Shown piece after piece: positions 21,931-34,869 of a DNA stretch of 60,000 bases. A program made the position numbers and the translations under genes. Origin of the DNA: Symsagittifera roscoffensis (taxonomy: Eukaryota; Xenacoelomorpha; Acoela; Convolutidae); contig NC_087070.1 of NCBI RefSeq assembly GCF_963678635.1, positions 30,917,704 through 30,977,703 of the forward strand. Reading direction: 5' to 3'. The notes beneath the pieces were generated by a model. The model had not been told where the DNA came from. It did not search any database and saw only the letters and a program-made list of their open reading frames with translations. How positions within the stretch are numbered: position 1 is the first letter of the stretch; each line of letters starts with the position of its first letter.

Positions 21931-24049
21931 AGTCCACATGAAGTTTCTCAAAAAATTTTTTATTCAACCCATAACAAATTGAACAAGATTTCACTTTGCT
22001 AGATTCAAAAATCTTGACCAATTTTATCAGATGAATGAAGTGCATGTACTGTTAGAGAAGAGTTGGCCTATCTTTTAACGTTAGTAACAATTTTGCGTCA
22101 GTTATTGAAAACATTCAATGAAACGCATCGAAAAATTTCTTATTTTCTAATTTCCCCATGATTTTTTGGAAATTTAAAAAAATTTGCTATCTGCTTTTAC
22201 GAACGTTAGTTTCGAATTATTTTTTTTATTTAAATTTTTTATCTGGCTACCCTGTTTTTTTTTTACTAATTTTCTGTCTTATTAGAACCATAAAATTATT
22301 TCAGACAATTTTTTCTAGCGCCAACAATTTTTCCTTGGTGATCTACCTAGAACTTGCGTGGTTTGATTTCGGGTAACTTCTTGTATTTCTGTTTTGAACA
22401 TATTAAGGTATTCTACGAAAAAATTTTTGCAGATTTTCGAGAAAGTTTTTATTTTCAAAAAAAAATCTTCTTGTCATTTTATCAAGCATAGCATCGATAA
22501 ATTGTTTAGTGAATTTTGGATTCTTCAGAATGGGCCTTTTTCTGGAGGCTTATAGATCCCCTATTTTTTTCTGATTTCCACCACCTTCCATAATTTTAAA
22601 TGAACTTTTAAATAGTTTTTTTAATGTTAATTTTTATACATAATAACTGCTACAAAAAAAAAAGATAAATTAACTTTTTGATTAATTTCACTCTCTCGCG
22701 CATTCTTAGGTTTTTAGCAAAAAAAGTAATTGCCGAATTTATTTTGAATATTCTGGTTTTCGAGCTATTTTTAAAAAAATAATAAATCAGCACACCTTCC
22801 AACGTGATTTTGTAAAACCAATTATATGGAAAAACAGTTTTTTTTTGTTGTCACTAGCTTTCATGGTTTTTTTTTCATGCAAGAAAAACGAATGAACTTT
22901 TTTAGATCAAGGTCCCAATCAGATTTAGAGTTTTGTGTGTCAAATCAGTTTCTTGACAACTTGGTAATTTACGTGTAAAATTGTTTTTTTTTTGTTTCTT
23001 CTTCTTACAATTCTTGCTTGCAAAGTCAATTTTTCGAAGTCAAGGAAAACTCCTTCTTGTGATTGGTGATTATTTAAATTAGATATTTGTGTGGCGTTCA
23101 TGTCCTTGAAAACTCACACTCAGTTGCAGTGTTTTTTTTATATTCAGTTTCGATTATTCAGAACAATTCTAATTCATTCATATTTCTCACTCTTTATCTT
23201 CTAAGCAACCTAGATTCACTTTTTGAGGCTATATTGTTTTTATAAATTAATATGGCGCAGACAAATAACGAAAATGGCATTAGAAGAGTATCCCAATTCT
23301 GGTAAAATCACACAATCGATCTACCTATTCCCTAAAAAGACTGGAGTGAGATGTATCATTTGACATTGATAGTAAAAGATAACATAAATTGGGACATTTT
23401 GGTCAAGCCTCCGGATCGGAAAACAGTGACAACGATATTAGTTGAATAATTAAGTAAAAATAAAAACAAAAAAACATCGTGACTGGCAAAAAACTTGTAC
23501 GGAAAAAGAAAATAGGAAGACGAAGAGCTCGCACCAATCAAGAGCAAAAAAAAAAATTTCTCGGAGGGAGAAGAAACCAAAATGCATTTAAAAATCTTTG
23601 CTCAAGCTTTACCTCTCATTAGGGAAGGAAAGGAAACATTTTTTTGCTCAAAATTTCTGTGAGGCGAAAATTTTACTAACAAAAACCTACCAAGTTTTTG
23701 GATTTCCTGAACTTGGTCTTCATAAAAAAACTCAATATCATATCGAAACGTAACAAACTATTAAATTGAAGCTAAGGTGAAAATGAAACACCAGCCAGCT
23801 GAAATAGCAAAAAAATTCATCCAGTATTGAAAGACGAAAATTTTCAAAAAAAGCATCTGGCGAATTATTCCTCAAAAGACGCACATTGTAGAAATTGTAA
23901 TTTTAATGGCCATTTTCCGGAAATTGTAACCCAAAATGTAATAACTTCAACGATATCAATTTCTGTTAAAAAAATCCTGAACCTTTTTCTAATCAGTATT
24001 TTGCTTATAACCTTGTAGATGATTCAAAAAATTTGGTACAATTAACGCA

Positions 24050-24253
24050 TTGACAGAAACTGGCTTAAGCAAAAACGATGAATGCTTATTTTTGAAAAAT
24101 GATAACAATTATTGGCTCCGAAGGAAAGGAACTGAAGAAATTGTTGAACATCGGCGTAGGCAAAAAGAACTTCGTACACAGGAATATAAAGAACAGTTCT
24201 TCGAGCGCAGTGAAATTTTAAAGAAGAGCGTGATTCATGGGCTGAAAATATAA
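24050..24253 (+). pseudogene. basic open frame conserved between the two repeat units, copy 1
   Basis: It encodes YWLRRKGTEEIVEHRRRQKE and on to IHGLKI. The copy in the second unit (27702-28091) reads FWLRRKRSEEVHEHQRRQ and ends in LHGLNLQ. Conservation of residues in the same plus-strand frame suggests an old coding region opposite in strand to the LINE. The function is not recognised. Confidence 0.4.
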
Positions 24254-25029
24254 AAACCGTACCTCAAACAATAATCAGAAAATTAAGCGACTGAGACTTT
24301 ATATTGCGGTTTTACGGACAATGAAATAAAGATTATCGCATATCTTTTGTGAAAAGCGGATGGAATAACCGTTTTAACCCCATACGACTGAAACGGATGA
24401 TTTTGCCTTCGTCTTAAAGGGCAGTTGGGACAATGAATATATTGTCCTGGTGTACGCGCAGTCTTCTTCATTTTTAGGTTTACGAATTTGACCAACATTG
24501 AAATGTTCTTTTTTTTCGACGATTTTTACTGCCCCGCCAATCAGCGGAGTTCACTGCCTAACACTTACAATAGTCATCTATTTCTTAGAAAGGTAAAAAT
24601 TTTGGTAATTTTAAGAACACCGGCTCTCTATGTAGTGTGTGGCAGATAAGAAAAATAGAAACTTTTAGAAATGCCTTTTTTACGCTTTTAATTGCCCCGT
24701 ATATCACAGGAGTCTACTGCTAAAAATTTACTTTAATCATATAGGTTTCAGAAAGGCAGTTTTTTGTCATTTTCGAAACCTCGATTTTCGATTAAAAAAA
24801 AGCAACAGATAAAAAATACACAATAATTTCCGACAGTTATTTGCGGTTAGCTAATTAAACAAACTTCCATGCCGACAAAATTACTTGGTTTTCTTTATTG
24901 GAGGAAAAAAGTTTTTACTAAAAAAAAAGATGAAAAAAAATTGGATCTCACATATTTAAATGAAAAAAAAACTTGAATTTTAGTAATTTTTGGAAATTGT
25001 AGCAGATGGTAAGGAGTAAGAATTTTCAA

Positions 25030-26180
25030 TTCAATCAACAATTAATTCCTTGATGTAACCATTCGTTTACGCGCAGCTCTCAAGTTGTGTTCACATTTTT
25101 CCATTACGAAAAGGACAAAATTTATTTACGAATTTCGCATATGATTTCTTAGGACCCCGTCTTTGCTAGTTAATGCAACTAGACAGCCTTAGCAAAAGAA
25201 AACATTTTTTTTTCAAAATTTGATTACGGATTAAGATTATTTCATGTGCTCTAAAAAGATTCTAGATAAAGGCTCGAATTTTTGCCAAAGCACGAGGCTA
25301 TAAAATAGGTTGCAACAAAATTTTTTTAGTTGATTCGTTTCTGTTTTAGATAAAGTTTCTGCGTTTTTCCTAATCACCGAGAAAAAATCTGCTTTCATCT
25401 ATGTTGAACTGCGCTTCTAGTTGATTTTCATATCATCGAAAAAATTTAGCTCACATGGCTGATCAATAAACAAACACTTGGGGGGGGGGTAGTTTTTTTT
25501 CCGTTAGTTTTGCTAAAAGTTAAGGTTTTGATGCGTTTTTTATGCGCTTACAGTGAGCTTGCTGTTTTTTAATATTTGTGCCATTTAGTGCAAAGCAGCC
25601 TGGTTTTCTACGCGCTTTTTTATCTTTGAACTTGTTCTGTTCTCAGTCACAAAGGTTTTGAAAATCTGACAACCAAGAACAAGTCTCAGAGGAACACCGA
25701 AGCCAAGTTTCATCAGTTCTGAGTGTGCATACCTAGTGGCCATTAAAAAGTTCCTGTGGCTAAAATAAAACCCTAATAATTAACCACTTGGTTTCTGGAC
25801 CTTTTAGCCCATAACAGTCGCTGTTCTTAAATTTCAAGCAATCTACGGTATCAAAGATTTTTTTTAATCAATGAAAATGCTTTGTGTCGAAATTCTGTAA
25901 TCGTTAAAATGATGTCTTGTGTCTACAATAAAATAAAACTTCTGCGTTAATTATTTCTCGACATACCTGAAAACTTAATCATTTATGTTGAAAAATTCCA
26001 GTTTGATGAAATTTTTTATGATACGGTTGTATATATGTCTTTCGAAGAGCCTAACAATTGCAGTAAAAGTTTTGGTCTGAAATTCAGGGATCTGCTTGAT
26101 TGTCTTCTGCATAAAGTGGAATCAGCTGGGTTAATTCAAGGCAGTGTGTAAAAATTGTTTTATCAAAAAAAATTGAATAA
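25030..26180 (-). pseudogene. LINE reverse transcriptase remnant, copy 2
   Basis: It is the counterpart of 21067-21930. The FDTVDC-coding block is at 25855-25839. The stretch matching the FRPK region (CTGAAATTCAGGGATCTGCT) lies near 26080-26100. Many stops and shifts are present. Confidence 0.6.
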
Positions 26181-27701
26181 TTTGATTTTTATTTGTACAT
26201 AGGCCCACATAAATATTTTAAAAAGTGTTTCTTCAACCTATAAAAACCTTAAATAAGTTTTCCTGTGATAAATTCAAAAATTTTGAGAATTTTCCACTAA
26301 ATTGTTTCAGATGAATGGAGTGCATGTAGTGATACAGGAGTGTTGGCCATCTTTTCTAAACTTTCCTAACAATTTTGCGTCAATTTTTGAAAAAAGTTCA
26401 AAAAAACGCTCCAAATTCATTACAATAAATTAAATTGAATTTCTGAACTTTTAGTTTTCTCATAATTTTGTTGGAATTTTTCTTTAAAATGATTGCTATT
26501 TGTTAAAATGATCTGCAAATTTTCCATCGTGTTTTTTTTTAATCAATTAAATGAAAATTCAATTTTTTCTCGCACATTTTTAGGATTATATCTAGCACTA
26601 ATTGCCGAATTTATGCTGAATGTTTCGAGCTATATTTCAATAAAGATGAATCTGGAAATTTCCAAAGTGATTTTTTCAAAACCAATTCTATGAAAATACA
26701 GTTGTTTTTGTTGTCACTTTCTTTCGAGTTATTTTTCATACATGATTAATTATTCAACTTGTTTTCAGATTGATGTCCAAACGTATTCTAGACGTTTGTC
26801 AGTCAATTCAGATCACTCTGAAGATTTTGTACTTCATCTATAAATTAGCTTTTTTCAGTTTGTTTTTCCTATAAATCTCGCCTGCATAGTCAATTTTTCA
26901 AATTCAAGGATTACTTCTTCTTGTGATTGATAATTTTTTGAATTAGATCTTTATTTGGTGTTAATCTGTTCTGAATTGCTCACAATCAACTGGAGTGCTT
27001 CCTATAACCAAGATTCGATTGTTCAGAACCATACTTGATTCATTCTTAATTCTCATCTTTATTCTTCTTAACTACTAGATTCACTTTTTGATGGTATACT
27101 ATTTTAATAAACTAATCTGGCGCAGTCAAATAACGTATGCCACAAGAGAGGAGTACCCTAAATCTGGCAAAAATACACAAACAATCGACCTATTCTCTAG
27201 AAAGATTGAAATGACATGTTTTAATTGATAATGATATTAAAAAAGAATACAATTAATTTGATAAATCTGTGGGATCAGAAAACAGCGACAGCGACATTAG
27301 TCAATGAAGCTACTGAAAACGAAAACAATTATCAACAAGACCGGCAAAAAAATTATACAAAACAATATGAAGATGAAAAACACGCACTAAACAAAAGCAA
27401 AAAAAAGGCGAGGCTCGAAAAAGCAGATCAGAAAAGTGTATCCATGTTCTACGTCGCCTTAGGGAAGAAAAGAAACCAACTGAGATGAAAGATCTCTGGA
27501 ACAAATTTCACGAATTTTCTGATTTCCTGAACTTGACCTTCATAAGATAACTGAATATCACATTTGAACATAACAAAATTTTTGGGCGCGGCCAACAGTA
27601 GCTGGAAGGGCAAAAAAATTACTACACCTGCAGTGGAGAAGACAGATATTTTCGCGACATTTTCATTAACAACTTAAGAAAACAAAAAATACGTAGAAAA
27701 A

Positions 27702-28091
27702 TTGTTAATCGAAACATTTACCCCACTAGATGCACTCAAACTAGTTTTGGTAGATGAGAAAGTAAGTTCAAATCACTTTATGGTGGCTTTTGCTTCAAAA
27801 CCCAATAATCACACACGTGACGTCCATCGGATTTTTAACATGCAACTGGAAGCAAACCTAAACTTGAGACTTGTCAATCTATCTTTTCATTCTTATAAGC
27901 ACATCTGTAGCAAAATTTTTTGGCTCCGAAGGAAAAGATCTGAAGAAGTCCATGAACATCAGCGTAGGCAAAACGTACACAAAAACTTCCACAAAACTTT
28001 CGTCCACAAAAATATACAGATCAGTTCTGCGAGTCCAGTCAGGTTTTCAAAGAAAAATGTGCTTCATGGGCTGAACTTACAAAATCTGTAA
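27702..28091 (+). pseudogene. basic open frame conserved between the two repeat units, copy 2
   Basis: A 129-residue frame whose second half (FWLRRKRSEEVHEHQRRQ … VLHGLNLQ) matches 24050-24253. The first half is unmatched. An overlapping second frame (27871-28074) is probably a shadow. Confidence 0.35.
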
Positions 28092-28249
28092 TTCAAAAAC
28101 TATTAATTAAAACAAGCGACTGAGACTTTGTATAGCAGTTTTACGGACTATGCAAAAAAGATTAACCGACAAAATCAAATTTCGTCGACGATCAAACAGA
28201 TGATTTAACGAATACACCGCATTTTCAGATCAGAGGAAAACGAAACACA

Positions 28250-30560
28250 AAACATCTTTGAGAATAAAAACTCACCAAAAGTGGGCAAGTGGGCCGTAGT
28301 AGATATTCAAAACTGTTCGCAAATAGTATCAAAAAAAGTCCTAAGATATGAATAATCTAACGTATAAATTTAAAAATCTATTCTTAAGTATTGGAAAAAT
28401 TAAAAGTCAATCCAAGCCTACTCACTTTTGCAGTCCCCTTGGACCCATAGAATTGAAAGGGAGGAGAGTCCCTCTACTTTTGCTACATGCCATAAACATA
28501 GAAATAACATGACTAATCTTGGTAGGACATATCAAGAAACTTGATTAATGTGAAACAAATCATTTGCAAAATCCCAGTGTATTACTAAGTAAAAAAGACA
28601 AATCAACAAAAAAAAGCTCGGGACTAAAATATTATTAAAAAACAAAGCTGCAAAAACATCAAATGCCCCAATTATGAGACAATGTAGCAGCTAAACTTGC
28701 AGTAGTCTCCGAAAAAGAAGTGTGGTTCCAAAGTTTGCTTTTGAGAAATGCATATAGTCAACTAGCCTTTACCCAAACCAACAGTACAATTTCAGCATAG
28801 TTGGTTCAGATATCACCAAAACTTAATGGTTTTCAACTGGATTTTACGGACTAGGCAATTTGCAACAAGTCATGGACTCAACTCAACCATCAGATCAAGC
28901 CGTTTTTCAGGTTTCATGGACGTTTTTTAAATTGGATCTAAAGGTTTTCTTAAAGAACACATAGACATATTCAACCAAATGTTATTGCCCTAGACCCCTA
29001 GAACACCAAAACTTTGCTATTAAAAGTGTCAACAAAATATCTAGAAGAAAAATCGCTTGACTTGGCTTCAAATTGAGAATTAAAAAGAATCTAGCTTTAC
29101 TCATTGAAAGAAAGAAAATTCATAAAACAACTCTAAAAATCCTGGAGGAGAAAAAATTATACTCTTCGAACTTTGGCGAATTTTTTCACCATTTTCGCAA
29201 AAATTTCTGTAGGTCTAACGGTTTTTTGTATATGGTCAACAAAACAGTGCGATTTGCGGTCAGAAAGCAGTGATGAAACTAAAACACAAAACCACCCCGG
29301 ACAAATCGGAATGCATTTTTTCTCTGAATACGCATGATGGCCCCACATCAACACACCGATCTGGTGCTAAGGGAAAAATAATCAAACAGCATTCAACCGG
29401 GCAATAGTTCAAAAAATTCCAGTTTTTCTAAAAAAAAATTAAAGCCTAACCAGCCTTGTCGGAACTTTAAAAAATCATTTTGGATTTGCTGGTCCGTTAA
29501 AAATATTTGATGTACAAAGAAAAATATCCTCGTATGTTTTGTTATATTATCTAAGTTTCTATTAAAGTCTCTGTTCTCTAAGAGTTTCGTAGTCTAAAAT
29601 GGCAACCTTGCGTTCTATTTCAGGATTCAGGACTCACAGGAGTTTAACAAATCGGCGCCATCGAAGAAAACTAGACAATCTAAGCCGAAACCTTGAAATC
29701 AACTAAAATTTTTAACAACAAATGTACCCAGAGGTTACCTAGCAGGAGATGAGTCCCTTGATTTACCTTTTAATTCTCATTTGACTAACTGGGATTGGAC
29801 ATTTGGAGGCTTCCAATGTAAAGACGTCGCTGGGGAACGTTTCATCTCGGATTTAAAACAATAATTTTCCCAAAAATCGAAACTTTTTGTTCCACTAAAG
29901 CTGTTGATCTGTTGATCCTATTTTTAAAAAGAAAATAAAAGACCTATGCGAGGAGTACAACTCACAACCAGAGCCAAACTTTCCATCCTAGTATTCAAGC
30001 TCAGTATTCAAGGCCGCATCCTAGTATTCAAGGCCGCATCTAAGCCAACAACGGACCTGGACCATCCATTCCAGGGACGACCATCCTTTCCATCAAACTC
30101 CTTCGGATATCTCTTCAAGCCAACTAGTGATCCTTGACCGAACTGAAGGTAGTCTGGTGGACTTCCCATTCTAGGAAGGGGACGATCAAAATCTAGGTGA
30201 TTATTTTAGCTTCTCTTGCCCTTGCAGAAATTTCCGCCCTCCTGAGTTTTTTGGTGATCGGGTGTTCGTAGATTTTGTAGGTTACTTTGGACAACAAGGT
30301 TCAAACGCAAACCCGTTGATCTTGCACTCCAGTGATCTAGAGACAAAACCAACTACCACAAACACTGCAAGGGCACATGAACAAATTCAATGGCCGAGAC
30401 GGTCGGCACGATCTCTGATTAACCAAATTCCAGCTTTCAATGTCTCAGAAACGGCAGAATTGAGCCTAAAAGACCAGGGCAACCCTTCAGTTTGTTCCAT
30501 TTCTCAGTAGGAGTTAGTTGATTTCGCACAGGAGAGGACACAAAATGGCCAGAACCATAT
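28250..30560 (+). pseudogene. C/A-rich region, probable decayed retroelement on the plus strand
   Basis: Unlike its flanks, the plus strand here is rich in C and A, as the coding strands of many LTR elements are. Short coding-looking frames are broken by stops, for example near 28430-28500 and 28720-28930. The clearest is 30220-30510, after a good splice-acceptor-like CTTGCCCTTGCAG, encoding FGDRVFVDFVGYFGQQGSN and a tail with WPRRSARSLINQIPAFN. That tail resembles Pro/Arg-rich tails after integrase in some LTR elements, but the match is weak. A 21-bp tandem duplication (GTATTCAAGGCCGCATC) lies at 29995-30040. Confidence 0.35.
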
Positions 30561-31302
30561 CGACATTGAGCCGATAACAGAAAACTAGTTACAGTTTTGA
30601 GTGCCCGAGTTCTTAAAAGAAGGTAAAGAGGGAAAAATTTCAAACGTTGAAAAATTTTTGGCCAAAGTTCAGTACTCAGATTAAAAAGTTCTGCAATTGC
30701 TCTAAATCATCCCTTGTCTTAGTCGTTTTTTGGTGCAAACAAAACTTTTCAGTCAGTTTACTTCTAGTATTTAAGCAGCCATCCGATCAGTTTTAACTCT
30801 TATGACTTTTTATATCATACAACGTTGTTTGTCTTATAGCTTAAGAGCGATCACAGCGCTCATTTTTATAATGCTAACTTTAGTTGTTATTTCTTTTAAT
30901 TTTTTTTTCCAGAAACCCGAAGTAAGGTATGTGTAATTCAAAAAGATGTCATTACATCTTTATTTTTCCTGAGTTAAGGGAAGTGTTGTGATTGATCTAT
31001 TTAAATAAAAAGATAGTTGCTTGATTTTTGTCTGTCCTTGAAAACTCACAATTCTTTTCAATATTCAATGTTCGATTGTTGAGAAAGATTCTTAAATCAT
31101 TCCTAATTCTTTTTCTCATTCTTTTTAACAATTTTTTTATTCTCATTAGCTATCAATGCCAGTTAATACATGGCACTCCAATCTTCCCAGGGAATAGTGG
31201 AATCCGTTTCGTGGTTTTGCCAGAATGTACGTACTCCCTTCAAGCCAGATTTGTTATTTGACTACGCAATATTTAGGAATTAAAACAGTATGCTCCTAAA
31301 AT

Positions 31303-32260
31303 CCCGGGTTGACCCCCATACACCGAAAATGCTTATCATACAATTCCATACAACAAAAATCATTATCATTCAAATCCATACATCAAGTGTTTAGAGAAAA
31401 TGCTTGTTATACAATTTTCATACACTTTCGAAAAACAATAGAAAAAAAATTAAACCAATTCTGCGGCTTTTTGAGAACAGTTGAACAGACTGGTGACAAA
31501 AAAAAACTGATTTAAAAATTTTTTTTGAAAAAAATGCTTTCCATACAATTTCCAGAGATGGAAATTGTATGACTGGCTTTATTGATGGCGACACAAAAGT
31601 AATTTTGAAAATTTGCCCCAAAAATCAGTTTTTTTTTTCAACCGCTAATCGAATTTTGTACGCAAACAAACATTTTCCGAAAAAAAAATTTTGCATGCAA
31701 AATTTAATTTTTTTGTGTGCATAACGTAGTCCTTGATACGATAATATTGGCTTTTTTCTTTTCACTTAAACCTTTTTTTTTTAAAACTTGAAAATTCCTA
31801 TTTTTTTGTATGGCGTGTTTATGTATGCCTTGATCAATGCCTGATAATTTGATAATTCAAAAATTTAAAATGATCATCACTGAAAAATTTTGCCAAAAAT
31901 TAAAAGTTTGTTACTTTTGTTATATCGTTTGTGAAAGACATCAGGCAGACAATTCAGGTCGTTTTTTATGCATAGAGAATGCAAGACCGTCTAACATTTG
32001 GTGCTTTGAGTAACCAAGGTCTTTGTCTCTTGTGTTCGGTTGCAAACACAACCCAAAATTTTTCAGAAAATAAATTTAACGAACAAAAAACAACTTTTTG
32101 GTTTATGAGAAAACACCTATCATACAATTTCCATTTATGGGAAAATGTTTATTATAGAGTTTTCATACAATTTTCTGTACGTATGGAATTGTATGAAATT
32201 GTATGAAAAAAAATTCTTATTTTTTAGAATTGTATGATAAGAATTTTTGGTCAACCCGGG
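31303..32260. mobile_element. CCCGGGTTGACC-family TIR element, copy B
   Basis: The best preserved copy, with ends CCCGGGTTGACCCCCATAC and TTGGTCAACCCGGG. Near each end the motif ATCATACAATTCCATA is repeated, pointing inward at the left and outward at the right, so single strands could fold into long hairpins. It is flanked by AT on both sides, a possible 2-bp duplication. No coding capacity. Confidence 0.88.
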
Positions 32261-33860
32261 ATGCTTGTCTAAATTGTTAAGGAGAATAAGAGTAACAATT
32301 AAGAATGAACTCAAAACAGTCTCAACAATCGAACACTGATTACCGAAAAATCACTTCAACGAAGCGTGAGCATTCAAGGACTGACCAATAACAAACAAAT
32401 ATCTGTTTAAGCAAAATGACCAATCACAGAAGTTCCCTCACTCCGGGAAAGTAAAGAGGTATTAGTAAATAACAAAACCACATATACTTTTTCCTCAGGC
32501 ACCTGAGAATATGATAATAGGAAAATCACAACTTAATTGAGCGTTTGGAAAGTTAGCGCTGAGATAGCAATAGAGGTAGACTATGAAAAACGTTGTGCAG
32601 GATGAAAAGCTGAAAGGCTAAGACTGATGCGATGGATTTTACAAATATTGCGGGCAAGCTGAAAAAATCAATTCGAAACAAAAATGAATGACTAGAGTAA
32701 GCACCTAGGATAGGGGCTGAGTAAGTTTGTATCCTGAAAATATTCGATTTAATTGAAACGAGTATCTTGGGGTATTCAACTTGTTATTTAACAAGCCCAT
32801 GCCTGTTTTCTTTTTGTCACGGCATTCTACCCGAACACCTTTGATAATTCAGCATTGACCACATATATCTCCAAAGTCATGTGCGGCATCAAACACTGCT
32901 GAAAACGGTGGTAAGCCAACAAGCCGAAAGACCAACAAACCGAAATAAAAATTATCATTCCAACCAGCCAAAAATTAGTATTATGCCGCTGCTGTTATGC
33001 AATTGTTACGTAATTCTGATCTGATTTAATTTAATCCGATGCAATTTCGGCTTCAATATATGGCGGCTTACAGAAATGGCGGTTGCTTGATTATATGCCG
33101 CTGAAAAAAGTTTATATTCGGTATTTTTTGGGTTACGCTGAAATTAAATTCAGTTCTGGTTTTTCAGAATTTCTCAAAATTCTTAGTTTTTCAAAATAAC
33201 AGAAGGTTAGCTGACAAAAACAAAAAAAGAAACAGACAACACAATTCCTGATTTTTTATTTTCCTAATCGCAAAACGATGGGTAATTTTTGTTTAATTTG
33301 CACAACTTGTCATATTTTTCATTGGGAAGAATGAACGTATAAATATGTTTTCACAGTCTTCTCAAAGGAAATTCAATCGGCAAAACTTTGAGTTAAACCA
33401 AAATCAAATGCTCAGAAAAAGAACTGCCAGTTGCTGTACAAATTATTTCGTCAAAAAAAAAGAATTAACCGGAACCAATTTTTTAGGTTTTTCTAAAATT
33501 TTTGAGATGAAATTGTTGCAAAAGCTGACAAGTTTCATCATAGTGATTTTTTTGGTACCAAACAAATGATTTTGTCTTATTTCTGCCGAACAAAAAAATT
33601 GTTTTAGTTTTTTGAGCATTCTCTTTTTGATGAGAGTTCTAAAAGTTTTTTAAAAATTAAAACTTCCTTTGGAAAAATTTAGACTAATTAATTTGTTTGT
33701 TATCAAAAATTATCATTTTGATATCAGAAAACGTTTTCTACAAAATGTTTCGAAAAAATTGGCGCCTCTAAAACCTGAAGCAGGATATATGATGCCGATG
33801 ACATTATGTTGCTGGTAGTGTTGCTGGTAAACTATGCTGCTACTAGTTTGGCCATCTTAC
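32261..33860 (-). other. intron sequence, nothing recognised
   Basis: AT-rich sequence within the PDZ-gene intron. Local oddities are a run of CAACAAGCCGAAAG/CCAACAAACCGAAA motifs at 32915-32945 and several TATGCCGCTG motifs at 32990-33110. No exon or known element is seen. Confidence 0.5.
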
Positions 33861-33941
33861 CTTCAAATGTCACACCGAACGGCATATCTTCATCGTAAAC
33901 GTCTTTTTCTAGACAAATCTTTCCCGTGCCATCAAAAGATT
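33861..33941 (-). CDS. PDZ-scaffold (GRIP-like) exon 2: first strand of PDZ1
   Basis: An 81-bp exon has acceptor CTGTTTTAG and donor GTAAGA at 33860-33855, phase 1 at both ends. It reads SFDGTGKICLEKD then DEDMPFGVTFE. The end is the opening strand and binding loop of a PDZ domain (FGVTF in place of GLGF). Its phase and content fit exon 17288-17497, 16.4 kb downstream, to give a complete PDZ1. Confidence 0.75.
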
Positions 33942-34808
33942 CTAAAACAGATTAAATAACCGCGGTTAATACTGTTACCAGTCAAAGAAAATCCTAATCG
34001 AAATTCAGGTTAGTTTCAAACCAGATTAATTTCTGCTTTGAAAGTCTTTTCATTTTCTCACCAACAAGAACTGGTCTTTTTTTATCTATGAAAGAACAAA
34101 AAATACATGGTAGTATAAGTTAGTTTCTAACTTAACTATAAATTTTGCGCTAACTTTATTTCTGATAAAAGTCATAAAAACTCGCAGAGCGAACTTCAAT
34201 CTGCTCGGCATCGAAAAAAAAAGTGTAAGCAAAAAAAACAAAAAAAGAGTTTTGTAATCGATTAGAGGGGGGTGAACTGAATGATTATCTGCTATACAGA
34301 GTTGATAATAGCTAAAATCGCTTCAAAACACAGTAAAATTAGCTCATTCTTCCACTCATGATTCTCCCTTTTTCTTGTTTTCTATTGACATGTACACTAT
34401 TCATACTCACAGAAAAAAGCAGGCTAATTTTTCTCGACACTGAGACAAAGTTATGGGATTTTTTTCCTGACCACGAATCATGGTTTACAAGGCTTTAAGC
34501 TTATACCATACTTGGAAACACAAGCTTTCTAGGGAGGATTGGAACAAATGAGTTAGGATGGATCTCTAACTCATAGAGTAATTTCGGATAGGGTACACCG
34601 TCTGCTCGTCACGCTATCTTATTTTCGGCCGGATAGATTCGTGCAACTTCTTAGTCTAATACCGATCCTAATCTTACTCTTATATCTACTAGTCTCAGGG
34701 TGTTTAACTAGTCTCTGCTAGGCTCAATAGATCTAGAGTATACTGGCTTATCCGAGTTAGTTCCAGAATGAGAACAACTGTATTCTAAGTTTAATTCAAA
34801 TTACTCTG
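33942..34808 (-). other. intron sequence, nothing recognised
   Basis: No coding block. The last 300 bases (34530-34808) differ in composition from the surroundings and could belong to the terminal repeat of the adjacent Gypsy relic, but no second copy is present to prove it. Confidence 0.4.
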
Positions 34809-34836
34809 GTGTTGAAACTACAAGTAGTTTCAACAC
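34809..34836. repeat. perfect palindrome with 13-bp arms
   Basis: GTGTTGAAACTAC and GTAGTTTCAACAC are separated by AA. It lies at the edge of the strand-biased Gypsy relic, and the TGTTGAAAC start would suit an LTR end. Confidence 0.9.
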
Positions 34837-34869
34837 TTACAAATAAGTGGGTTGTTAGTTTGATGGAGT

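Larger units (their letters stand above)
20380..24330 (-). repeat. diverged repeat unit, first copy (LINE-bearing)
   Basis: This unit is collinear with 24420-28160. Matching landmarks: GCCCCGTCAATTAGCAGAG (20572) with 24530; the ACGCAGCTCT block (21084) with 25068; the FDTVD-coding block (21581) with 25838; ATGGCGCAGACAAATAACG (23251) with 27118; GGATCGGAAAACAGTGAC (23412) with 27270; GGCTCCGAAGGAAA (24114) with 27921; AAGCGACTGAGACTTT (24283) with 28108. Offsets stay at 3.8-4.3 kb. It could be an old tandem duplication or two independent insertions of one composite element. Confidence 0.75.
24420..28160 (-). repeat. diverged repeat unit, second copy (LINE-bearing)
   Basis: It is collinear with 20380-24330 (landmarks given there) but more decayed. 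It has two diverged pieces of module M at its left end (24420-24580 and 24640-24790), about 270 bp extra near 25490-25700 with a short poly-G run, and the plus-strand basic frame at 27702-28091. An open frame at 27225-27488 (Lys-rich, SKKKARLEKADQK) falls in the equivalent of 23400-23580. Confidence 0.7.
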
